Below are positions 47,569-56,195 of a stretch of 64,000 bases of DNA, in pieces. The DNA comes from an uncultured Collinsella sp. Its GTDB lineage: Bacteria; Actinomycetota; Coriobacteriia; Coriobacteriales; Coriobacteriaceae. The stretch covers positions 124,001 through 188,000 of the forward strand of contig UQTU01000003.1 of assembly GCA_900544135.1 (NCBI GenBank). The letters run 5' to 3'. The notes under the pieces were generated by a model. That model did not search any database. It had not been told where the DNA came from and was given only the letters and a program-made list of their open reading frames with translations. The position numbers and the translations under genes were made by a program. Every line of letters begins with the position of its first letter. Position 1 is the stretch's first letter.

Positions 47569-49321
47569 GGTCTAGGTATCCTCTCACGTCTGCTTCATAA
47601 TCCTCGATAATCTGCGGTCCTGCCGCTCCAAACTCGATAACGGTGTCACCCACCAGGTCAAAGAGCGCCTCGTTGATGCTGTCGACGAGCATATCCTCGC
47701 TCTGGCCCGAGCGCGCCACTGCCGATGTCGCTTGCACTGCGTTTTGCTCGAGGAGCGCGCGAAGGAAGGCATCTGCGGCGGGCGCGAGTTTGTTCGCAGC
47801 TTCGGCAGACGCGGGCGTTACGGGCGCGGGCACAGACACGAGGAGCGGTGCCACGACGCCAAACTCTTCGGTGGAGACAGTCGGCTCGTCGGGTTCGTCT
47901 TGCCGTGTGACCATCTCGCCAGGTCCGGCGGTCATGCTGGGCGCAGACTCGGTGTTCGGTTGCTCGATAAGCGTCGCCTCGGCTTCCATAGGCACATCAT
48001 CCTCGCGCTCCTCATCAATCAAAAGCGCTTCACGCGTTTGCGCGGCGGCGCTCCGAATGTGCCCCAGCTGACTCAAATCGATATCGATCTTGACAGGCTG
48101 GTGCGCGGCGTCCCACGAAAGCCATGCCACGATCTCGTCATCGATGATCTTGGCCAGATATTTGGGGACCTTCTCCTCCTTTAGAGGATGGGTGGGGTCT
48201 AGGGCCAGGCGCAGGCGTTGGTCGCAGGCGCGCATCATCTCACCGAGCTTGCTACTTTTTTGTCTGCTGCCGTGGATGCGCATGCATTCCCAAAAGCCAT
48301 TTTGACAACGGTAAATATGGATGGGGTCCAGACGGTATTCGCAATCCTCGTGGCGATTAGGCGAAAAGAACACAGCCGAGGCAAACATGGTATAGGGCAT
48401 GGCCGTCTCCTCCCCAAACAAGCTTGCCACGATACCGGTCTTTCGGTGCGTGTCATAGTAGCGCGCCATACGGACATACACGGCGCATGCCACGTGGCGT
48501 AGATCGCGATGGTGGCCGCGATCGAGTCTTGAGTTATTGAGGTTATACGTGGAGAGGGCATTGATGGCGGCCATGAGTCGCTCCTCGCGCGCCTCGTCGG
48601 GCGGAAGGGGGAGCGTAGGCTTGGAGGTCTTGCGACGCGCAGGCGCCAGGTCTGACGGCGTCGGCGCGGGCGCAAGGTCTCGCGCCGCACGCCGCAGTTC
48701 GATGAGGGCGTTGTCGAATGCGACGGTTTTAGAGTCGCGAAGCAGCTCGGGGTTGAGCCCGTGGAACACGGCGTAATCTTGCAACCACACGCGTGCAAAC
48801 CGGTCGATGCCGGGCTCGAAGGCACGATAGGCATCCCAAAAAGCCTTGATCTTGTTAAAACCATCAAGTGGGTTATCTACGCCAATGCCGCAGATCAGCT
48901 CATAGAGGTACAGGAAGGCAAAGGACGTAGACGTTTCCTCGACGGTTCCGCGGCGCACTTGGGCGCGCCAGGTAAAATAGCCGCGCAGCTGCCGATCGCT
49001 CATGGCGTTATAGGTGGGAAAGTACGACTTAAAGGTACCGTTGTAGGGGCAGTCGTCCTCAAAGTCGGCCATCAGCAGGCCTTGGCGGTAGAAAAGCTCG
49101 GCTTCCGAAAGCCAGCGACCCGCGCCGCCTTTGGGGTCATCCTGCCAGCGCGATATCTCGCGCATCTTGCGGTACTGGTCGGGAAGGAAATTCTGCATCT
49201 GACGACCGGTTTTGAGAATCGGCTCGTCAGCATAGACCTCATGTGAGAAACGGGCGGACTGATGGGTCCGGGCCTCGGCCATAATGCGCTCGATGAGCAT
49301 CTTGATGTCCTGGTCGGCCAC
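47561..49321 (-). CDS. TerB-N/TerB-C domain protein
   Basis: A 586-residue cytoplasmic protein. The TerB-N domain (about 30-230) shows YFPTYNAMSDRQLRGYFTWR, VRRGTVEETSTSFAFLYLYE and LICGIGVDNPLDGF. A central region (about 250-400) contains ALDPTHPLKEE. The TerB-C domain (about 495-586) shows ADAFLRALLEQN, DSINEALFDLVGDTVIEFG and IIEDYEADV. These domains were defined in tellurite-resistance-associated stress systems and are linked to DNA-processing genes. GTG start at 49321 with AGGAGAG upstream. It is first in the three-gene operon and is likely the scaffold or sensor (inference). Confidence 0.87.
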   Translation of the reverse strand: MADQDIKMLIERIMAEARTHQSARFSHEVYADEPILKTGRQMQNFLPDQYRKMREISRWQDDPKGGAGRWLSEAELFYRQGLLMADFEDDCPYNGTFKSYFPTYNAMSDRQLRGYFTWRAQVRRGTVEETSTSFAFLYLYELICGIGVDNPLDGFNKIKAFWDAYRAFEPGIDRFARVWLQDYAVFHGLNPELLRDSKTVAFDNALIELRRAARDLAPAPTPSDLAPARRKTSKPTLPLPPDEAREERLMAAINALSTYNLNNSRLDRGHHRDLRHVACAVYVRMARYYDTHRKTGIVASLFGEETAMPYTMFASAVFFSPNRHEDCEYRLDPIHIYRCQNGFWECMRIHGSRQKSSKLGEMMRACDQRLRLALDPTHPLKEEKVPKYLAKIIDDEIVAWLSWDAAHQPVKIDIDLSQLGHIRSAAAQTREALLIDEEREDDVPMEAEATLIEQPNTESAPSMTAGPGEMVTRQDEPDEPTVSTEEFGVVAPLLVSVPAPVTPASAEAANKLAPAADAFLRALLEQNAVQATSAVARSGQSEDMLVDSINEALFDLVGDTVIEFGAAGPQIIEDYEADVRGYLDHE

Positions 49322-49409
49322 CGTCTCTCCTCTCCTAACGCAGCTTCGGTGACCTCATATCATAGCACAGCATCAAACAGGTGTTCGAGATACCACTACG
49401 TAGATAGAT

Positions 49410-50126
49410 TTAGAACAGGAGCGCGTAGATGACGGCTACGACAACGGAGGGGAGCATATTGGCCGTGCGGAAGGTCTGGGGACGGATGAGGTTGACGCCG
49501 ACGCAGAAGATGAGCATAGAGCCCACGAGCGATAGGCTGTCGAGGGCGGCGGCGGTCATGATGGGGGAGAGCGCGCCGGCAAACAGCGTAATCGTTCCCT
49601 GGAATACGGCAACGGGCAGGGCGGAGAAGATGCAGCCGCGGCCGAGCGAAGCCGTCATGGTGCAGACGATGATGCAGTCCAACGCGCCCTTGAGGGCAAG
49701 CGTGGACCAGTCGCCGAGCAGACCGTCCTGAATCGATCCTACGATAGCCATGGCACCGATGCAGACGGTCAGCGATGTCGAGACAAAGGCATTGGTAAAC
49801 TCGTTGTCTCCCTCGCTGCCGGTTTTGCGCTTGAGCCATTCGCCCAGGTTTTCGATGCCGGCTTCCAGGTTAACGGCCTCGCCGATGAGCGAGCCGAGGG
49901 CAAACGAGACGATGAGCATGGTGGTGCCGGTGGTCTCCAGCGCTTTCCCGTCAATGACGAGCATCTTTTGCATGGTGCCGCCCAGTCCGATAAACAAAAC
50001 GCACAGCCCCGACGCCTTCATGAGCGTGTCTTGGATGCGGGGTGTGATAAAGCGTCCGCCTATAAGGCCCAGCAGTCCGCCCGCAATCAAAAGCGCGACG
50101 TTGATGACCGTTCCCAAACCCGGCAT
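49410..50126 (-). CDS. DUF554 membrane protein
   Basis: A 238-residue protein with about seven membrane helices. The start MPGLGTVINVALLIAGGLLG is the family signature; GGTMQKMLVIDG and SLGRGCIFSALPVAVFQGTI are further family blocks. I prefer the ATG at 50126 because GGGAGGG lies just upstream; an ATG four codons earlier is possible. DUF554 proteins are of unknown function, probably transporters. It lies between the TerB operon and the surface cluster, apparently independent of both. Confidence 0.85.
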   Translation of the reverse strand: MPGLGTVINVALLIAGGLLGLIGGRFITPRIQDTLMKASGLCVLFIGLGGTMQKMLVIDGKALETTGTTMLIVSFALGSLIGEAVNLEAGIENLGEWLKRKTGSEGDNEFTNAFVSTSLTVCIGAMAIVGSIQDGLLGDWSTLALKGALDCIIVCTMTASLGRGCIFSALPVAVFQGTITLFAGALSPIMTAAALDSLSLVGSMLIFCVGVNLIRPQTFRTANMLPSVVVAVIYALLF

Positions 50127-50244
50127 GAACCCTCCCATATTGATGCCAACCTGGCAATCGTAGCAGAACGGGCTGCAGGGTGCGTCATGCCTCATCCTAT
50201 ACGTTATATAAGTGGTATTAACGACGGCATTTGGTGCCCAAGCC

Positions 50245-51657
50245 TCAGCCTCCCATCACGACATAGGGGCTGTAATCGAAGCGCAGCGTCATGAGTCGCT
50301 GCGGGGACTCAATGGCCGCGGCGATGATATCGGCATCTCGAGCTCGGTCAAATCCCTCGAGCTCAATTTGATACGAGACGTCTTCCATTTTATGGAGTAT
50401 CCGGTTATTCAGGAGGTTCTCACCGTCGAATTCCTCGGTTTTGCCTCCGTCCGAGGTTACGGCATACAGGTGCAGTTTTGCGGTGGTCGCAGGGTCGACG
50501 ACCGTGAGGTTGTCGATTTGGTTGGCCGTGCCCTTTGCCCCAAGCAAGGTGAGCAGGGTGGGGGCTACGACCTCGCCCGATGGCAGAAAAACAACTTCGA
50601 CGATTTTAGGGAATGCGATAATGGCCGCTTTACGGACGGGCTTATCGGCAGCGGTGACCTCAATGCTCGCGGCGTCGACGGTTTCCGTGCGGTCGAGCGC
50701 GACCATCATGCAACAATTGTCCTCGTCGATGTCCGTCGGCATGGAATAGTCCAAGTTTTCGCCAGCTTGCGTGCCGCCCACTGCGGCGGTTGTTTCGCTT
50801 GGCTCGCTAAAAGTTGCTGAAGGACCGCTCGATGGCGGTGTTATATCGCTTGAGGCGTCAGTGCCCGCAGACGTTATTTCACTACTGTTCTCGCTGGAGT
50901 CGCTTGCGATGTCACCTGTCGAGGGGGTGAGTCCGACCGCTCCTACTCCGCTCCATTCCATCTCGAGTAGCGCCGGATCGGCGAGGACGCGATGCACATC
51001 TTGTGTTTGGGCGCTGATATCGACAGGACCGGGATCTGTCCCTCGTGTTAGGCTGAGCGATCCGGTTCGCTGTTTGCCTCGAATCTCCTGGCTTTCTGCG
51101 CCGCCCGCGTAGAGCATCAGGGGGGTCTCGCCTTTCGCCGCAGCGTCGGTGCCCGCCTTGGTCATTTTCAACGATGCGGTGAATGAGATAGCGGGCTGCG
51201 TGCCATCGGCGCTCGAGGGGACGCAGCCCAGGCATACACCTCCTCCGTCTTCGAAAAACGTGCTGTCGAAGGCGACTGTTGCCCCGTCCGCCGAGTCATC
51301 GGACAGGGTGATGTCGAGGCGCAGCTCTACGTCGCAGGAATCGCCATCGGCATCAGTTGCAGCTGCGCGCCATGTGCAGATAACGCATCCCGTTAGGGGG
51401 CCGTCCGTTGTGCACGAGCGCTCGGTATCCACGACTATCGAGCTGTTCGTGCGGCGACGGAGGCACCCCGAGGTCGAAATGCTTGCCTGCGCAAGCGAGA
51501 AGCGTTGGCGCGCGATGGTGCTCATCTGGTTTGTGGCGAGACAGTTGACGGCAGGTAAGGGGACATCTACGGCGGGTGTCGCTAGGGCGGCGACGGGCAT
51601 GCCGGTGGCAAGCGCACTGCAGAGCGCGGCAACGGGCAAAAGGTTCTTTGATGCCAT
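50245..51657 (-). CDS. Secreted Cys-rich protein of the surface cluster
   Basis: A 470-residue exported protein: signal peptide MASKNLLPVAALCSALATGM PVAALA, then a Cys-rich first half (CVICTW, CLGCVPSS and single Cys, about ten in all). A Ser/Thr/Glu-rich spacer (about 250-300) follows, then a C-terminal domain ending RFDYSPYVVMGG. No sorting signal is present, so it may be soluble or held by a partner. GGAGAA precedes the ATG. It is the last of five minus-strand genes for envelope proteins. I recognise no family; function unknown. Confidence 0.6.
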   Translation of the reverse strand: MASKNLLPVAALCSALATGMPVAALATPAVDVPLPAVNCLATNQMSTIARQRFSLAQASISTSGCLRRRTNSSIVVDTERSCTTDGPLTGCVICTWRAAATDADGDSCDVELRLDITLSDDSADGATVAFDSTFFEDGGGVCLGCVPSSADGTQPAISFTASLKMTKAGTDAAAKGETPLMLYAGGAESQEIRGKQRTGSLSLTRGTDPGPVDISAQTQDVHRVLADPALLEMEWSGVGAVGLTPSTGDIASDSSENSSEITSAGTDASSDITPPSSGPSATFSEPSETTAAVGGTQAGENLDYSMPTDIDEDNCCMMVALDRTETVDAASIEVTAADKPVRKAAIIAFPKIVEVVFLPSGEVVAPTLLTLLGAKGTANQIDNLTVVDPATTAKLHLYAVTSDGGKTEEFDGENLLNNRILHKMEDVSYQIELEGFDRARDADIIAAAIESPQRLMTLRFDYSPYVVMGG

Positions 51658-51698
51658 GGGTTCTCCTTACCTGTTCTGGACGGTCTCGGTTTTCGCGG

Positions 51699-51956
51699 CT
51701 ACTGGCTGCGTTTGATGCGCAGGCCAAGGCCGATGGCGCTTGCGCCTGCCGCGGCGATTCCTGCTGCCAGGAGCTGTTGCGTGTTGCCCGTTTGCGCGAG
51801 GGGCTCATGTTGGCCACTGCGTTCGAGCTCCGATAGATCTACGGTCACTTGCGTGGCAGCCTGCTCTTGCTCTTGTTGGGCAAAGGCGTCGATTGGGGCA
51901 AACGTTACAACGCCGATGATGACGGCAAGGACAATCGCCTTAGGCCGTGTGCGCAC
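51699..51956 (-). CDS. 85-residue sortase-anchored surface peptide (LAQTG)
   Basis: A tiny wall-anchored protein: signal peptide (residues 1-26, VLAVIIGVVTFAPIDAFAQ), about 26 extracellular residues (QQEQEQAATQVTVDLSELER), LAQTG at 53, a hydrophobic helix and RIKRSQ. LAxTG is the class E sortase motif. GTG start at 51956, overlapping the end of the WxL-like gene by 17 bases, so it is translationally coupled. Too short for an adhesin; it could be an anchor for the neighbouring secreted proteins (inference). Confidence 0.7.
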   Translation of the reverse strand: MRTRPKAIVLAVIIGVVTFAPIDAFAQQEQEQAATQVTVDLSELERSGQHEPLAQTGNTQQLLAAGIAAAGASAIGLGLRIKRSQ

Positions 51957-52539
51957 CGGGCTCGACCGTCCACGTAATGCTTGCGACCTGGTCGCCCTCG
52001 CCAGTCACATGGAAGATGTCTCGCGTGACGCGGGCGACAGTGCCGCTCGTCTTGAGCTTAATCTTGTCCGTACCATTGGCGATGCCCTGGTAGCCCATGT
52101 CGAAGGATGCATTTTTGGAAAGGTCGAGGCCCGCTTCCTGCGTCGCGGCGTGAGCGTCTTGGAGTGCCTTGTCCGGACCAACCTTAAAATCGATGGAGTT
52201 CTGGGCGGTTCCCGTCTTGGCGTCGGCGACGATGCTCCAGGAGTTCTTGGCGCCGATCTTCATGTTGGTAACGTGGATGCCATAGGCCGAAAGATTGTCG
52301 ATGGTGGTTGTATTCTCGGAAGGGCCCTGAAGCGTGCCATCGGCCTTGGCGACAAATGGGATGACGGTCGGGGCTTTGAACTTGATGTTGTCGATTTGGG
52401 TCCTGATAGTCACGTTGGTGGTTCCAGTGCGTCCCTCCGCCAGGGCGGGGGTCGGCGCGGCACCCATTGAGAGTGCAAGCATCAGCCCCGCGCCCACGAC
52501 GAGCGCCCTGGTCCCGCTCAAGTTCCCGGTGATGTCCAT
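51940..52539 (-). CDS. Secreted WxL-like protein
   Basis: A 199-residue exported protein. Signal peptide (about 1-34, ALVVGAGLMLALSMGAAPTP ALA) precedes an all-beta domain with NSWSIVADAKTG near the middle and ASITWTVEPGAHTA at the C-terminus. This resembles the two WxL-type motifs (GWNVTV..., ATITWTL...) of proteins that bind peptidoglycan non-covalently. The second is W-T-V rather than WxL, so the match is loose. It is coupled to the LAQTG gene downstream. Confidence 0.6.
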   Translation of the reverse strand: MDITGNLSGTRALVVGAGLMLALSMGAAPTPALAEGRTGTTNVTIRTQIDNIKFKAPTVIPFVAKADGTLQGPSENTTTIDNLSAYGIHVTNMKIGAKNSWSIVADAKTGTAQNSIDFKVGPDKALQDAHAATQEAGLDLSKNASFDMGYQGIANGTDKIKLKTSGTVARVTRDIFHVTGEGDQVASITWTVEPGAHTA

Positions 52540-52627
52540 AATCGTTCCTTTCTATTCGTCACGGACCGTTTCCGTGATGGTCAGACGAAAGCGGCGTGGG
52601 TGCGCGTTTTCGCAACGGGTGGCAGAT

Positions 52628-53137
52628 CTAGTCTTCGGGCTGCGCAACCCGCACCTTGATGCGCGTGGGATTGCCATGGGCGTCGTAGGTCTTGGCGTCG
52701 AGCGCTTGAATCTCGATATACGCCTCACCTTCTTTGATGTCGCCTGCGGGGCAGGTCTCAACGGTCTTGCCGGTCTCGACCACGCCCGATTCATAGATGG
52801 TCTCGTCGTTTTGGATCACGCGGAAACGCTGGGGAAACTTGTTATCTTGGACGTTTTGCACGTTGACGCGCAGCTTGCCGCCTTTTTGTAGCTGGGCGAC
52901 CGGTGCGACCGAGATCGTCATCATGTTGTTGCGGACGATGGCATCGAGCTCGTCCTGGATTTCCTGGCGCGACTTACCCTCCGCCGCTGTGACCGAGGCA
53001 CCTGTCTCGGCGACGGGCTTTGACTGCCAGGCGTATAGGCCGACGGCGATAAGGGCGCAGGCGATGGCCAGGCAGACAACGCCGAGCCTTTTTCGATGTT
53101 TTGACCCTAGGGGGCTCGACTGCTTCCTTACGCTCAT
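52628..53137 (-). CDS. Single-pass membrane protein of the surface cluster
   Basis: A 169-residue protein with a basic N-terminus (SVRKQSSPLGSKHRKR), one membrane helix (about 18-36, LGVVCLAIACALIAVGLYAW) and a 130-residue extracytoplasmic domain of beta character (GGKLRVNVQNVQDNKFPQRF RVI). It overlaps the 98-residue gene upstream by four bases (ATGA). A 90-base gap with a TCACGGA/TCCGTGA hairpin separates it from the WxL-like gene. Resembles WxL-associated DUF916-type or similar partner proteins in layout only; family not recognised. Confidence 0.6.
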   Translation of the reverse strand: MSVRKQSSPLGSKHRKRLGVVCLAIACALIAVGLYAWQSKPVAETGASVTAAEGKSRQEIQDELDAIVRNNMMTISVAPVAQLQKGGKLRVNVQNVQDNKFPQRFRVIQNDETIYESGVVETGKTVETCPAGDIKEGEAYIEIQALDAKTYDAHGNPTRIKVRVAQPED

Positions 53138-53430
53138 GCGGCATCCTTAGTGGTATAGACGCGCGCGAACGTGGACGGATCGGCGCCAAAGAGCATGTGG
53201 AGCATGAGGCGTCGCGAGTAGATGAGCTCGTCGAAGTTTGGGTCGAGTTTGATGTCGTGGATGTGGGCGATGTGGTGGGCGAGTGCCGAAAACGATTCGG
53301 GATCGCAAATCACGTCGGTGGTGACGTGATAGACAGCCGCATCGGGAAATGCCTCCTCATCGAAGGGCAGAAGATATGGGTCATCGTCAACTTCGATGGC
53401 GATGCCGTACTGGGGCCAATAATATGCCAT
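53134..53430 (-). CDS. 98-residue cytoplasmic protein of the surface cluster
   Basis: A small soluble protein, MAYYWPQYGIAIEVDDDPYL then PFDEEAFPDAAVYHVTTDVI and a helical C-terminus (HHIAHIHDIKLDPNFDELIY). The YWPQYGIAIEVDD segment is reminiscent of DUF559-type nuclease cores, but no other catalytic signature is seen. GGGAGG before the ATG at 53430 sets the start. It is first in the cluster and overlaps the membrane-protein gene. Function unknown. Confidence 0.55.
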   Translation of the reverse strand: MAYYWPQYGIAIEVDDDPYLLPFDEEAFPDAAVYHVTTDVICDPESFSALAHHIAHIHDIKLDPNFDELIYSRRLMLHMLFGADPSTFARVYTTKDAA

Positions 53431-53503
53431 GGGAACCTCCCTGTTTTTGGGCCAAACCTTCCATTGGCTTTGGCTGTCGATGCCGACCGTATCAGCCGTA
53501 ACT

Positions 53504-53521
53504 TGACCAATTTCTGACCAA
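53504..53521. promoter_or_regulatory. Direct repeats TGACCAA upstream of the surface cluster
   Basis: TGACCAA at 53504-53510 and 53515-53521, 11 bases apart (one helical turn), in the 345-base divergent gap 53431-53775. A candidate activator or repressor site; the rest of the gap is AT-rich near 53560 and shows no gene. Confidence 0.45.
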
Positions 53522-53775
53522 ATGCTTGACGGATTTACATCGCCGCAGGTGAGAGAGGGTAAAAAATATCTCAACTTTTTTCGGGCGCCAATTGTGCGCG
53601 TGGCAGCGATGGGAAGGAGCGCGTTAAATAGAGCGCCTGCCGAGAAAACGCTGCCGCTCGCCGAATTGCGCAAACGTAAAATTCGCCAATTATGGAGACG
53701 GTCTCAGTCACGTCGACGAAACGATGCGGTAACATCTCCCTGCAAACACTGTAGTTAACTAAAGGGGGAGTTCGC

Positions 53776-55377
53776 GTGTCTGCAGCCATCAAACCCTTCG
53801 GCGACGAGTTCGAAGAATATGGTCGCGATGAATCTCGCACATCGGGCGAGGCGTCGAGCATCTCGTTTCCGACAACGGTGGACGAAGTCCGCGCCATTCT
53901 GCGAAAGCTCCATGCCGAGCATGTTCCGATAACGGTCCAGGGTGCTCGGACCGGTCTGGCTGCCGGTGCCGTGCCCCACGGCGGCCACATCCTCAACACT
54001 TCTCGTATGAATCGCTACCTGGGTCTTCGACGCGACGAGCGAGGCCGTTTTCTGCTGCGCGTGGAGCCGGGCGTCGTGCTTTCGGAGTTACGCAAGCAGC
54101 TGGGCAAGAAGGCATTGCCGACCGCTGGCTGGGATCAGGCATCGCTTGAGGCCTATGAGGAGTTCCAGGCAGCTCCCGAGCAGTTCTTTCCCACCGATCC
54201 CACCGAGGCATCTGCCTGCCTGGGCGGCATGGCGGCATGCAATGCCTCCGGTGCCCGCAGTTACGCCTACGGCCCCATGCGCCCGCACGTTACGGGGCTT
54301 CACGTGGCACTGGCGGACGGCAACCTGCTTGAGCTTCATCGAGGTCAGGCGCACGCTGACGCACGCCACTTGTCGCTCGTGACAGCGGAAGGCCGCGCGC
54401 TCGAGCTGGATTTTCCTGGCTATACCATGCCCAAGACCAAAAACGCGTCGGGTTATTTCGTTGCGGACGATATGGACGCCATCGACCTCTTTATCGGTGC
54501 GTGCGGCACACTCGGCGTCATTACCGAGCTCGAGATCGCCCTGCAGGCGGCACCTTCGGTCGTATGGGGCGTGAGCTGCTTTTTCGACAGTGAGGACAAG
54601 GCGGTGTCCTTTACCGATTCCGTGCGCCCCGTGCTGTCCCATGCCGCCGCTATTGAGTATTTCGATGCCGGCGCCTTGGATATCCTTCGCCGCCAGCGCG
54701 AGCAGTCGACCGCGTTTGCCTCGCTGCCGGCGCTCGACGATGAGGCAAAGGTCTGTGTTTACGTGGAACTCGACTGCGACGACGAGGCTCAAGCGACTGA
54801 GGAGCTGTACCACCTGGGATGGGTTTTGGAGCTTGCGGGCGGCCGCGATGACGCGACCTGGGTTGCGCGTACCGAGGTCGATCGCGAATGCCAGCGGTTC
54901 TTCCGCCACGCCGTCCCCGAGAGTGTCAACATGCTCATCGACGAGCGTCGCCGCACCGACCCCACCATTACCAAACTGGGGTCGGATATGTCGGTACCCA
55001 ACGCGCGCCTGGCCGATGTCGTTGCCTTCTATCGCCGCACGCTGGCCGAAAGCGGGCTTGAGTCTGCCGCCTGGGGACATATCGGCAACAACCATCTGCA
55101 TGTGAATATCCTGCCGCGCGATGCGCAGGACTACCGTCGCGGTGGCGAGCTGTTTGCCCAGTGGGCTGCGGAGGTAACGGCTATGGGCGGCGCCGTCTCT
55201 GCCGAGCACGGTGTCGGCAAGATCAAAGCGGGCTTTTTGGAGACGATGTACGGCCACGAGGCCATGGTCGAATCGGCTCGACTCAAGCTGCAGCTCGATC
55301 CTGCCGGGCAGCTGGGTCGTGGCAACCTGTTTTCGGAGAAGCTCTTGGATGAACTCGTCCAGAAAGGGGGCGCGTGA
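53776..55377 (+). CDS. FAD-linked 2-hydroxyacid dehydrogenase (lactate dehydrogenase of Ldh-Etf type)
   Basis: A 533-residue GlcD/LctD-family flavoprotein. The FAD-binding PCMH domain (about 30-230) has VTVQGARTGLAAGAVPHGGH and CLGGMAACNASGARSYAYGP. The C-terminal oxidase domain ends with ESAAWGHIGNNHLHVNILPR and GGAVSAEHGVGKIKAGFLE, which carry metal/substrate His residues. GTG start at 53776 with GGGGGAG. It overlaps etfB by four bases; with the Etf pair it should oxidise D-lactate or a related 2-hydroxyacid. Glycolate is the main alternative substrate. Confidence 0.87.
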   Translation: MSAAIKPFGDEFEEYGRDESRTSGEASSISFPTTVDEVRAILRKLHAEHVPITVQGARTGLAAGAVPHGGHILNTSRMNRYLGLRRDERGRFLLRVEPGVVLSELRKQLGKKALPTAGWDQASLEAYEEFQAAPEQFFPTDPTEASACLGGMAACNASGARSYAYGPMRPHVTGLHVALADGNLLELHRGQAHADARHLSLVTAEGRALELDFPGYTMPKTKNASGYFVADDMDAIDLFIGACGTLGVITELEIALQAAPSVVWGVSCFFDSEDKAVSFTDSVRPVLSHAAAIEYFDAGALDILRRQREQSTAFASLPALDDEAKVCVYVELDCDDEAQATEELYHLGWVLELAGGRDDATWVARTEVDRECQRFFRHAVPESVNMLIDERRRTDPTITKLGSDMSVPNARLADVVAFYRRTLAESGLESAAWGHIGNNHLHVNILPRDAQDYRRGGELFAQWAAEVTAMGGAVSAEHGVGKIKAGFLETMYGHEAMVESARLKLQLDPAGQLGRGNLFSEKLLDELVQKGGA

Positions 55378-56195
55378 AGATGAGCGATTTCCATATGGTG
55401 GTGTGCGTCAAAGCGGTACCGGGAAGCACCGAGGTCAAGATGGACCCCAAAACCAATACCATCGTGCGTGATGGCAAGCAGGCGGTCATTAATCCCTTCG
55501 ATGCAAGTGCCCTCGAATGCGCTCTGGCGCTCAAGGACGACTTTATCGGCTTTGGCATGGATGTGCGCGTGACGGTGGTGTCGATGGGCATCCCTGCAAC
55601 CGAATCGCTGCTGCGCGACTGCATTGCCCGCGGCGCCGACGATGCATTGCTGCTCACCGACCGTGCTTTTGCGGGCGCGGACACGTTGGCGACCACCTAT
55701 GCTCTCAAATGCGGCATCGAGGCGCTTGACGAGGACTTCGATCTGCTCATCTGCGGCAAGATGGCGGTGGATGGCGATACCGCCCAGATTGGCCCCGAGC
55801 TGGCCGGCGCCTTCGAGATTCCCTGCGTGACCGATGTGAGCTGCGTGCAGAGTGCGGGCTTTACGACGTGCGGTGCGCTTTCGCTCGTTCACGGTTGCGA
55901 TGCCGGCGAGGAGACGGTCTATCTGAAGATGCCGTGCGCGATGACGACCGCCAAGGAGATCGGCCAGCTGCGCATGCCGAGCATCGCCGGCATTCGCGCG
56001 GCCGAAGATGCGGATGTGCGGGTGGTCTGTGCTGCCGATGTACATGCTGACCCTTCGCGTTGCGGCCTTACCGGATCGCCGACGCAGGTCGTGCGCTCGT
56101 TTGTGCCCGACCGTAACCAAACGTGCGAGGCCATCGAGGGCACGCCGGTCGAGCAGGCAGCAAAGCTTGCCAAGATTATCGAGGGGATGGCATAG
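55374..56195 (+). CDS. etfB: Electron transfer flavoprotein subunit beta
   Basis: A 273-residue EtfB. MVVCVKAVPGSTEVKMDP and NPFDASALECALALKD are N-terminal family blocks; LICGKMAVDGDTAQIGPELA is the flavin/AMP-site signature. It accepts electrons from the adjacent dehydrogenase. GTG start overlaps the dehydrogenase stop (GTGA); an ATG two codons later is an option. The next gene begins immediately after its stop codon. Confidence 0.92.
   Translation: MKMSDFHMVVCVKAVPGSTEVKMDPKTNTIVRDGKQAVINPFDASALECALALKDDFIGFGMDVRVTVVSMGIPATESLLRDCIARGADDALLLTDRAFAGADTLATTYALKCGIEALDEDFDLLICGKMAVDGDTAQIGPELAGAFEIPCVTDVSCVQSAGFTTCGALSLVHGCDAGEETVYLKMPCAMTTAKEIGQLRMPSIAGIRAAEDADVRVVCAADVHADPSRCGLTGSPTQVVRSFVPDRNQTCEAIEGTPVEQAAKLAKIIEGMA

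Noticed and set aside
43664..49321. Complete BREX system
   Set aside because: No PglX-type methylase, PglZ-type phosphatase, BrxA/B or PglW/Y homologue is in the window; only BrxD-like and BrxHI-like genes are present.
53431..53673. Longer version of the 98-residue gene starting at 53673
   Set aside because: GGGAGG lies directly before the ATG at 53430, whereas the upstream extension is not supported by an RBS and crosses the likely promoter region.
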